From NCBI GenBank assembly GCA_964343975.1, contig CAYFLU010000159.1:1-7506 (forward strand): 7,506 nt of DNA. Direction: 5' to 3'. The notes under the pieces are model-generated. The model did no database searches and had not been told where the DNA came from. It saw only the letters and a program-made list of their open reading frames with translations. This DNA comes from SCUN01 sp964343975. Its GTDB lineage: Bacteria; Acidobacteriota; Vicinamibacteria; Vicinamibacterales; SCN-69-37. The position numbers were made by a program, and so were the translations under genes. Every line of letters starts with the position of its first letter. Position 1 is the stretch's first letter. This document shows, in pieces, positions 1 through 6,258 of the stretch.

Positions 1-969
1 AACCTGATCCGGCTGAAGAAGGAGAACTACGTCCCCGACCGCGACATCATCGTCGCGCTCACGGCCGACGAAGAGGGCGGCACGGCGAACGGCGTCGCGT
101 GGCTGCTGAAGAATCAGCCGGCGCTCGTCAACGCCGGCCTCGTGTTCAACGAAGGCGGCGGCGGCACCACGCGCGACGGGAAGCCGCTCTTCAATGCGGT
201 GCAGGCCACGGAGAAGGTCTTCGCCAACGTCACGATCCGAACCACGAACAAGGGCGGCCACTCGTCGGTGCCGCGCCCCGACAACGCGATCACGCAGCTG
301 GCCGATGCGCTCGCGAACGTCGGGCGCTACAACTTCCCCATTCAGTTCAACGAAGTGACGAAAGGCTTCTTCACGGAAACCGCCAAGGTCGAATCCCCGG
401 AGATGAGCCGGGCGATGCTGGCGCTCGTCGCGAATCCCAAGGACGCCGCGGCGGCGAAGATCGTCACGAAGGATCCGCGCTACAACTCGATGCTGCGGAC
501 GACGTGCGTCGCGACGCTCCTGAAAGGCGGCCACGCCGAGAACGCACTGCCACAGCTCGCCGAAGCCAACGTGAACTGCCGCATGTTCCCGGGAGACACG
601 GCCGAAGGCACGCGCGATGCGTTGAAGGCGGCGATCAACGATCCGGGCGTGGAAGTGACGACGAGCTTCGCGAAGCGTCCGCCGGAGCCGCCGTCGCCGC
701 TGTTGCCGGAACTCTTCGACCCGGTGCGCCGCATCACCAAAGACATGTTCGGCGACATCCCGGTGATTCCGCTGATGGGCACCGGCGCCACCGACTCGCG
801 CTACTTCCGCCAGATCAACGTGCCGGCGTTCGGCGTGTCGGGGTTGTTCAGTGACCCGGCCGTCGATGCGCGCGCGCACGGCCGCGACGAGCGCATGCGC
901 ATTCAGTCATTCTTCGAGGGGCAGGAATTCCTGTACCGGCTCACGAAGGCCGTGGCGCCCGGGAAGTAG
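1..969 (+). CDS. M20-family metallopeptidase (M20/M25/M40-type hydrolase), 5'-truncated by window edge
   Basis: The frame is open from base 1 to a TAG stop at 967-969, giving 322 visible residues; the true start lies upstream. Numbering from the first visible residue, TADEEGG (21-27) carries the catalytic general-base Glu and the adjacent metal-ligand Glu (E24/E25) of clan MH peptidases. NEGGG follows, with a probable metal-ligand acidic residue at E51. The lid/dimerisation domain begins near residue 75 and has the typical GGHSS (H87). The catalytic domain resumes with TGATDSRYF (D265), and the C-terminal metal-ligand His is in AHGRDER (H293). The N-terminal HxD zinc-ligand segment is off the left edge. 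Family knowledge predicts a di-zinc exo- or dipeptidase, or an acyl-amino-acid hydrolase; the substrate cannot be read from the sequence. Because the N-terminus is missing, a signal peptide cannot be judged. An internal GTG at 142 only marks where a truncated open frame could start, because homology clearly continues upstream of it. Confidence 0.93.
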   Translation, partial: NLIRLKKENYVPDRDIIVALTADEEGGTANGVAWLLKNQPALVNAGLVFNEGGGGTTRDGKPLFNAVQATEKVFANVTIRTTNKGGHSSVPRPDNAITQLADALANVGRYNFPIQFNEVTKGFFTETAKVESPEMSRAMLALVANPKDAAAAKIVTKDPRYNSMLRTTCVATLLKGGHAENALPQLAEANVNCRMFPGDTAEGTRDALKAAINDPGVEVTTSFAKRPPEPPSPLLPELFDPVRRITKDMFGDIPVIPLMGTGATDSRYFRQINVPAFGVSGLFSDPAVDARAHGRDERMRIQSFFEGQEFLYRLTKAVAPGK

Positions 970-977
970 TGCAGACG

Positions 978-1006
978 GCCGGTGTGGCCGCCGCCTGCCA
1001 CACGGC
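978..1006. terminator. possible bidirectional terminator hairpin between convergent genes
   Basis: The 39-bp gap between the peptidase stop and the recQ stop contains an inverted repeat. GTGTGGC (982-988) pairs with GCCACAC (997-1003) around an 8-nt loop, and three more pairs (978-980 with 1004-1006) form if G981 is bulged. No clear T-tract follows on either strand, so intrinsic termination is only suggested. The position between two gene ends is what makes it plausible. Confidence 0.35.
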
Positions 1007-1008
1007 GC

Positions 1009-2829
1009 TTAGCGATTGTTCCGAATGACGTCGAGCACTTCTTCGCCGAGGTCGCGCGCCTTCTTCTCGCCGACGCCGTAGATGTGGCGCAGCGCCTCGA
1101 GATCCGCGGGCTTCAGCTTGGCGAGCTCGCGGAGCGTCGTGTCGTGGAAAATGACGTAGGGCGGCACACCGCGCTCGCGCGCCACGCGCAAACGCATGGC
1201 ACGCAACTCTTCGAAGAGATCCTTGTCCACGCCCGTCCACGACTCGGTCTCGGTCTTGGAGCGCTTCGGCAGCTTGCCCTTCTCGATTTTCTTCTGGCGC
1301 GCCAGCACGAGGCCCGGCGCCGCGCCCGCGTCCTTCAGGAGCGCCACGCCCTCGGCCGTCATCATCAGGATCGGATACTCGCCGTCGGTCTGGACGAGGA
1401 CGCCTTCGGCGATGAGCTGCTCGATGTAGCCGCGCACCTCGTCAATCGACGCCTGTTTCAGCAACCCGAACACGCTGAGCTCGTCATGGCCGCGTGACTT
1501 CACGGCATCCGTCTCCGCGCCGCGCAAGACGTTGACGACGTGCAGGATGCCGTAGCGCTGCTGCACGCGCGCCACGGCCGAGAGAATCTTGCGCGCGAGC
1601 GTGACGGGCTCGGGCACTTCCTCCAGCTCGCCGAGGCAGTAGTCGCACGCGCCACAGTCGTCCTTGTCGAGCGTCTGACCGAAGTACGTGACGAGCCGCT
1701 TGTGCCGGCAACCGACGCTCGCGGCGTAGCGCTCGATGTCGCGCAACAACGACTTGCGCGCATCCGAGAGCTCGCCATTGCGCTCGAGCATGACCTTCCA
1801 TCGCAGAAAGTCCGCGCCCGACACGATCAGCACGCACTCGGCCTCGAGCCCGTCTCGACCCGCGCGACCCGACTCCTGCTGATAGTGCTCGAGCGACTGC
1901 GGCGCGCCCGCGTGAATGACGAAGCGCACGTCCGACCGGTCGATGCCCATGCCGAACGCCACCGTCGCCACGACCACATCGACGTCTTCGTTGAGGAACT
2001 GATCCTGATGCCGGTGCCGCGTGTCGTCGTCCAACCCTGCGTGGTACGGCACCGCGCGCACGCGCTCGTCGACAAGCCACTCGGCGAGTGCGTCCACTTC
2101 CTTGCGGCTCTGGCAATAGATGATGCCGGCCTGCCCGCGATGCCGCGCCAAGATCTCGGTGATCTGCTTCTTCAGCGTGGCGCGCGGCAACACGCGATAC
2201 ACGAGATTCGGACGATCAAAAGAACCGACGAGCTCGACGGGACTCTGGAGCCCGAGCTGCTCGATGATGTCGCGGCGGACGCGCGCCGTGGCGGTCGCCG
2301 TGTAGGCGTGGAGCGAGATGTTCGGCCAGCGATCACGCAACGCCGCCAGCTGGCGATACTCCGGCCGGAAGTCGTGGCCCCACTGACTGATGCAGTGCGC
2401 TTCGTCGACGGCGACAAAACTCAGCGGCCGCCGACCAACCAACCCGGCAAAACCGTCGCTGCCCTCCCCTACCAGCCGTTCGGGCGCGACATATAACAAG
2501 GAGTACCGCCCCTCGCGGATCCCCGACGCGACCTCCGACTTCTCCTGCGGCTGCAGCGCCGAGTGATAGCAGGCCGCCGCCACGCCGTTGCCGACGAGCG
2601 TGTCGACCTGATCCTTCATCAACGAGATGAGCGGCGACACGACCACCGCCAGCCCGTCGCGCACGAGCGCGGGCGCCTGAAAGCACAACGACTTCCCGGC
2701 GCCGGTCGGCATGACGACGAGCGAGTCGCGATCGGCGAGGATCGCCTGCATCGCGTCTTCCTGGAGCGGACGAAAACTGGTGTAGCCCCAGTAGCGTTCA
2801 AGGACGTCGGAGAGCGCGGACACGGACAT
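1009..2829 (-). CDS. recQ: ATP-dependent DNA helicase RecQ, complete
   Basis: The product is a 606-residue 3'-5' SF2 DNA helicase, close to the usual bacterial RecQ length of about 600. It acts in recombination and replication-fork repair. All domains are present in order. The helicase core has FRPLQ (19-23), Walker A PTGAGKS (41-47), motif Ia VSPLISLMKDQ (64-74), and DEAH (142-145) followed by the RecQ-type aromatic-rich loop SQWGHDFRPEY. It continues with TATAT (177-181), motif IV IIYCQSR, motif V VAFGMGID and motif VI QQESGRAGRDG (317-327). Four zinc-ligand cysteines follow (C374, C392, C395, C398), then a winged-helix region (~410-510) and an HRDC domain (~534-606). The ATG at 2829 is chosen because residues 2-20 match the RecQ N-terminus. 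A GTG at 2931 in the same frame would add 34 unrelated residues and overlap the upstream permease remnant. No strong Shine-Dalgarno precedes 2829. The gene lies 38 bp downstream of that remnant on the same strand. Confidence 0.97.
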   Translation of the reverse strand: MSVSALSDVLERYWGYTSFRPLQEDAMQAILADRDSLVVMPTGAGKSLCFQAPALVRDGLAVVVSPLISLMKDQVDTLVGNGVAAACYHSALQPQEKSEVASGIREGRYSLLYVAPERLVGEGSDGFAGLVGRRPLSFVAVDEAHCISQWGHDFRPEYRQLAALRDRWPNISLHAYTATATARVRRDIIEQLGLQSPVELVGSFDRPNLVYRVLPRATLKKQITEILARHRGQAGIIYCQSRKEVDALAEWLVDERVRAVPYHAGLDDDTRHRHQDQFLNEDVDVVVATVAFGMGIDRSDVRFVIHAGAPQSLEHYQQESGRAGRDGLEAECVLIVSGADFLRWKVMLERNGELSDARKSLLRDIERYAASVGCRHKRLVTYFGQTLDKDDCGACDYCLGELEEVPEPVTLARKILSAVARVQQRYGILHVVNVLRGAETDAVKSRGHDELSVFGLLKQASIDEVRGYIEQLIAEGVLVQTDGEYPILMMTAEGVALLKDAGAAPGLVLARQKKIEKGKLPKRSKTETESWTGVDKDLFEELRAMRLRVARERGVPPYVIFHDTTLRELAKLKPADLEALRHIYGVGEKKARDLGEEVLDVIRNNR

Positions 2830-2867
2830 GCCATCGTACCGTGAACCGCGCTGCTCCGTGCAGGCAC

Positions 2868-3482
2868 TCAGCTGTCGTGCAACGTTCGCGTGGGCGATGC
2901 GTGCTGGATGCGACGCGCCGGCAGATAGCACGCCATCACGACGGCCGCCAGCATCAGCGCGGTCGCGCCCGCGAGCACGACGGGATCGGCGGGCTTCACG
3001 TCAAACAGCAACTCTTGCGCGATCCGGCCGGCGTAGAACGCCGCGCCCAGGCCGGCGACCACACCCACGATGGCCAGCACGAGCCCGCGACCCACGATGA
3101 GCCGCACGAGCGCTCCCGGTTCCGCACCGAGCGCCATCCGAATCGCCATCTCGCGTGTCCGCTGCAACACCGCGAACGACACGAGTCGATACACGCCGAT
3201 CGCCGCGAGCACAAACGCGACGAACGCAAACACACCGATGAGCCAGGCATTGAAGCGCCGCGGCCCGACCGCCAAATCCAACGCCGACCGTGTCGAGCGG
3301 ATCGTCACCGGCGCATTCGGCGCCACCTCGCGTACGACGCGGCGCACCGCGCCGGCCATCGACGACGGTTCGGGACCACGGACAACCAGTGAGAACGCCG
3401 ATCCCTGACCGGGGCGCTGCCGATACGACGGTGCCTTCGGAATCCACATGCGGCGCAGGATCGCTGCCCACGGTGTAGGCAT
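2868..3482 (-). pseudogene. MacB/FtsX-like ABC transporter permease (ADOP type), C-terminal remnant
   Basis: The open frame from ATG 3482 to TGA 2868-2870 encodes 204 residues, but permease homology begins only around residue 20 (about position 3425). Residues 20-76 look like the end of the periplasmic domain, with SLVVRG (31-36) and an RFNAWLIGVFA segment leading into membrane. Three hydrophobic helices follow at ~80-104, ~125-149 and ~167-187. QRTREMAIRMALGAEP (107-122) lies between the first two, and the last helix ends in CYLPARR (185-191), as is typical of the FtsX domain. Full ADOP proteins are about 800 residues, with a MacB-type periplasmic domain and two FtsX units, so about three quarters of this gene is missing. 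The first ~19 codons overlap the oxygenase fragment in another frame and do not look like permease. No Shine-Dalgarno precedes ATG 3482. I read this as a non-functional remnant left by a deletion, though a gene caller would report it as a small CDS. Confidence 0.82.
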
Positions 3483-3777
3483 TCACGTAGGCGCGCAGCA
3501 GTTTCGTCGCACCGGTGGCGTCGGCGATCCGGCGCCACACCTCGTGCTCCTCCGCATACAGCTTCTGCAGCTGATCGAACACCGGCGCGAGATCCTCGGT
3601 GTTGTGCGCGCCACGGTCCACGAGATCGAGATGCCAGTGAAACTGCGGCTGCGCGTCGTCGGCGTTCGACGACCAGTAATACTGATAGCGGGCTTTCCGG
3701 TATTTCGCGGCCAGCGCCTGCGTGAGCAGCGCCGGCACGAGGTCGTCGCGCACGTCGATGTCAAACGAGCTCGCCAT
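3426..3777 (-). pseudogene. 2-oxoglutarate/Fe(II)-dependent oxygenase, N-terminal remnant
   Basis: From ATG 3777 the frame reads about 117 residues resembling bacterial 2OG-Fe(II) oxygenases of the prolyl-4-hydroxylase-like group. There is an N-terminal FDIDVRDDLVPALL element, a central FHWHLDLVD stretch (46-54), and RAYVNAYTVGSDPAPHVDSEG (95-115). The last contains the first two iron ligands of the HxD motif, H110 and D112. The distal His and the Arg that binds 2-oxoglutarate, normally about 60-80 residues further on, are absent. After about position 3426 the frame stays open to a TGA at 3001-3003 but reads through permease-coding DNA in the wrong frame, giving arginine-rich sequence with no family resemblance. 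The protein therefore cannot form the complete jelly-roll active site. Earlier in-frame codons up to 3915 are not used because they overlap the divergent VWFA gene. The gene starts 46 bp from that neighbour, back to back with it. Confidence 0.75.
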
Positions 3778-3815
3778 GGCGAGTATTGTGTACGACGCTG
3801 CCGTCTCCGGGATAT

Positions 3816-3820
3816 AAGGA
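3816..3820 (+). promoter_or_regulatory. candidate ribosome binding site for the 505-residue VWFA gene
   Basis: AAGGA lies 3 nt before the ATG at 3824. This is a recognisable purine-rich Shine-Dalgarno with a short spacer. It supports 3824 over the in-frame ATG at 3845, which would be more than 20 nt away. The surrounding 46-bp divergent gap (3778-3823) must hold the promoters for both directions, but I cannot define a convincing -35/-10 pair in it. Confidence 0.45.
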
Positions 3821-3823
3821 CCC

Positions 3824-5341
3824 ATGCACGCGCGCCGGTTCGCGATGGTGGCCGCTTCGGCCCTCCTGCTCAGTGTGGCCGTCCGGGCCCGGCCGTCCAG
3901 CGGCGCGCAGGCCACGTTCCGCTCCGGCGTGGACGCCGTGGCGCTCTATTCCACCGTGACCTCGCGCGATGGCCGCCTGGTCGAGGATCTCGCCGAGGCG
4001 GAATTCCGCGTCGAGGACAACGGACGCCCGGTGCCGATCACGCTGTTCTCGCGCGACCGCCAACCGCTCGGCGTGACGCTGGTGCTCGACATGAGCGACA
4101 GCACGCTCTCGAAAGTGTTCCGCATCCGCGATGCCGCCCGCGCCTTCGTGCACGGCCTGCATGCGGACGACCGCGTGAGAATCGGCACCTTCGGCAGCGA
4201 GATCGCCATCAGCCCGGCCGCCACCGGTGATCGCACGGTGCTCGATCGCGTGCTGCTCGAGGAACTCTGGCCCGGTGGCCCGACGCCGCTCTGGAATGCC
4301 CTCGACACCGGCATGACGTCGCTCGCCGACGAGCCGGGTCGCCGCGCCGTCATCGCGCTGACCGACGGCGACAACTCGGCAAGCCTGCCGGGGTTCAGCG
4401 GCACGCAGGCCTCGGTGCGGCGGCGCGCGGAATCGGAAGACGTCCTGCTCTACGGCATCGGCCTCGAAGGCCACGCCCTCAGCCGCGCGATGGCGGACCT
4501 CACCGACACGACGGGCGGCGCCCATTTCGACGTGAAGCGCGATGCCGACCTCGACGCGACATTCGCGCGCGTGGCCAACGAACTTCGCCACCAGTACCTG
4601 ATCGGATTTGTGCCGGCCGTGCGCGACAACACGATCCATCGTGTGCAAGTTTCGGTGACGCGCCCGGGCCTCACCGTGCGCGCCCGCCGCAGCTATCTCG
4701 CCGCGTCGAGCCCAGCCGGGCCGGGGCTCCCGGTGACGGACGCCGCGACCGATCTGACGCCGGTCGCGCACGCGTCATCGGCCGGCAGCACGGTGCTGCT
4801 GGTGGACGCGACCATCGGCAACACGGCGTTGGACGATGTGCAGGACTGGCTCACGTCCACCGACAGGTTCACGCATCCGGTGGCCCTCGCGGTGATGACT
4901 CGTCGCACGCACTGGAGCCCGTGGACATCATCACCGGCGGCGCTGGCGACCTGGCTGCGCACCGTGCGCGGCACGCCGTCGTTCAGTTCGGAGATCTACG
5001 GCCCGTCGCCGCTGTGGGACGCCGCGCACGACGCGGTCGCGGCCGTCACCTCACCCACCGACACGAACACCGTCGTGCTCGTCTCCGATGGCCGCGCCTC
5101 GGGCAATCACCGCGCCTCGACGGACGTGGCGCGCGAAGCGCGTGACGGCCACGTCCGCGTGCACACCGTCATCGCCATCCCGCCCGCGCTTCCGCTCGCC
5201 GGCACCGTGATGATGCTGCAGCACCCCGAGTACATCGCGCGCATCGTTTCGCAGGCGTCAGGCGGCTCCTATGTGGAGCGCCAGACCGCCGGGCGGCCCG
5301 GTCCGTTGTCGTGGGTGCTCGATCGTCTGGTCGCGCGCTGA
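3824..5341 (+). CDS. secreted acidobacterial VWFA-related domain protein with two VWA-like units
   Basis: The product has 505 residues. An N-terminal signal peptide is predicted: Arg at 4-5, a hydrophobic core at ~7-20, and possible cleavage after GAQA (A30). Residues ~36-77 form the beta-rich element typical of this family (TSRDGRLVEDLAEAEFRVED). The first VWA domain (~84-260) has a complete MIDAS: DMSDS (D89, S91, S93), T154 in GGPTPLW, and D181 in LTDGD, so it should bind a divalent metal and a protein ligand. Residues ~260-292 form a further beta segment (YLIGFVP) common in these proteins. A second VWA-like unit (~322-490) has LLVDATIG at the first MIDAS position, YGPSPLW (392-398) at the second and VSDG (420-423) at the third. 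It looks like a diverged copy with a weakened metal site. The protein probably acts outside the cytoplasm; its ligand is unknown. It starts back to back with the oxygenase remnant and ends 7 bp from the convergent VWFA gene. Confidence 0.9.
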   Translation: MHARRFAMVAASALLLSVAVRARPSSGAQATFRSGVDAVALYSTVTSRDGRLVEDLAEAEFRVEDNGRPVPITLFSRDRQPLGVTLVLDMSDSTLSKVFRIRDAARAFVHGLHADDRVRIGTFGSEIAISPAATGDRTVLDRVLLEELWPGGPTPLWNALDTGMTSLADEPGRRAVIALTDGDNSASLPGFSGTQASVRRRAESEDVLLYGIGLEGHALSRAMADLTDTTGGAHFDVKRDADLDATFARVANELRHQYLIGFVPAVRDNTIHRVQVSVTRPGLTVRARRSYLAASSPAGPGLPVTDAATDLTPVAHASSAGSTVLLVDATIGNTALDDVQDWLTSTDRFTHPVALAVMTRRTHWSPWTSSPAALATWLRTVRGTPSFSSEIYGPSPLWDAAHDAVAAVTSPTDTNTVVLVSDGRASGNHRASTDVAREARDGHVRVHTVIAIPPALPLAGTVMMLQHPEYIARIVSQASGGSYVERQTAGRPGPLSWVLDRLVAR

Positions 5342-5348
5342 GCGCGGC

Positions 5349-6242
5349 CTACTTCACAAACCACGCCGGGCCGATGACCTGCTCACCCGGCTTACCGGCC
5401 ACACCGATGCGCAGCGTGGATTCACCGCGCTGATCCGTGCGCGTGAACGTCACCTGCTGCTGCGCCAGCATCGTGTTCGTGAGACGCGTCAGGCTGGCGC
5501 CGAGCGCCGCGAAGCCGAAGAGGTGATCGACCGTGCCGCCCGAATAGCTCGGCGCATGATCGATGAAGCTGTCCATCTCGGTCGACGACTTGGTGTTGTA
5601 GTCGGTCGCCGTGCCCTCCGGCGTGACGTCGATGCACCACACCGACGCCATCGACTTCTTCAACGCATCCACGGTCGCCGCCATCGTCTGGTGATCCGCA
5701 TCATGGCGCGTGTTCTTCGTCAGCGACACGATGACGCGACGATCGCTGACTTCTTTGCCCAGCGCTTTCGCCGCATCGACGATGGCCTCGAAGTAGACCA
5801 TGTTCTTGCCTGACTCGGCGAAGCGCCGCGCCGTCTCGTCGAGTGCGGCCGCGTTGTTGGTGATGTGACTGAACTTCGGGTCCGTGACTTCGCCGACGAT
5901 GGCGAGTCGCGCATTCGGCGCCGCGGCGCGCACCTGCGTCACGAAGCCGGTCAGCGCCTTGCGCACATCCCCGGCATCCGCAATCGCAAAGCCATGCACG
6001 ATGACGACGATCGAGGGCGGCACCGTCGCGGCGCCAGCCGAGACGACGGGCCGCACGACGTCGTTCTCCCACACGTGAAAGGCCTCGGCATCACGCGGCT
6101 CCGCCGGACGCCCCGTCGCGTCGTTAACCGCCACATAGATCCGGCCCTGCCCTGGTGGCAGCGACTGCGCCGACAACACGGCGCCGCACACGAGCAGCGT
6201 CGCCACGATTCCTCGGAGTACCTGAGATGCCTTCACGCGCAT
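5349..6242 (-). CDS. secreted VWFA-related protein lacking MIDAS residues
   Basis: The product has 297 residues. A signal peptide is predicted at ~1-25, with a hydrophobic stretch at 11-24 and possible cleavage after LSA (A25). C19 is preceded by LLV, a poor lipobox, so a lipoprotein is unlikely. Residues ~34-67 (IYVAVNDATGRPAEPRDAEAFHVWEN) match the beta-rich N-terminal element of the neighbouring 505-residue protein. The following Rossmann-like region aligns with a VWA fold: PSIVVIVHGFAIAD (76-89), RRVIVSLTKNT (168-178) and SVWCIDVTP (200-208). At the three MIDAS positions the expected residues are replaced: H83-x-F-x-I instead of DxSxS, no clear Thr near 147-150, and LTKN (174-177) instead of the usual LTDG. 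Metal-dependent ligand binding is therefore not expected. The ATG at 6242 follows GGGAG (6245-6249) with only a 2-nt spacer. The gene lies 16 bp downstream of the amidase stop and is probably co-transcribed with it. Its biological role is unknown. Confidence 0.85.
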   Translation of the reverse strand: MRVKASQVLRGIVATLLVCGAVLSAQSLPPGQGRIYVAVNDATGRPAEPRDAEAFHVWENDVVRPVVSAGAATVPPSIVVIVHGFAIADAGDVRKALTGFVTQVRAAAPNARLAIVGEVTDPKFSHITNNAAALDETARRFAESGKNMVYFEAIVDAAKALGKEVSDRRVIVSLTKNTRHDADHQTMAATVDALKKSMASVWCIDVTPEGTATDYNTKSSTEMDSFIDHAPSYSGGTVDHLFGFAALGASLTRLTNTMLAQQQVTFTRTDQRGESTLRIGVAGKPGEQVIGPAWFVK

Positions 6243-6258
6243 GTCTCCCGGCTCGGCA

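Noticed and set aside
1540..2496. 318-codon plus-strand open frame antisense to recQ
   Set aside because: It lies wholly opposite a well-supported recQ gene, has Arg/His/Ala-rich composition with no recognisable motif, and is expected in GC-rich DNA.
2830..2931. 34-residue N-terminal extension of RecQ from GTG 2931
   Set aside because: It would overlap the permease remnant, shows no RecQ similarity, and normal RecQ length is reached from ATG 2829.
3001..3425. In-frame C-terminal tail of the oxygenase open frame (to TGA 3001)
   Set aside because: It reads permease-coding DNA in the wrong frame; the result is Arg/Gly-rich with no oxygenase features, so I do not treat it as a genuine domain.
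3781..3820. Possible sigma-70 promoter using TTGTGT and TATAAG in the divergent gap
   Set aside because: The spacer would be about 21 bp and the -10 element would sit a few bases from the ATG, overlapping the better-supported ribosome site.
3761..4771. 336-codon minus-strand open frame antisense to the 505-residue VWFA gene
   Set aside because: Low-complexity Arg/Ala/His/Gly-rich translation without domain features; the plus-strand frame has a signal peptide and MIDAS motifs.
5334..5346. Small hairpin CGCGC-TGA-GCGCG with the VWFA stop codon in its loop
   Set aside because: The stem is only 5 bp with a 3-nt loop, no T-tract follows, and such GC palindromes are common by chance in this composition.
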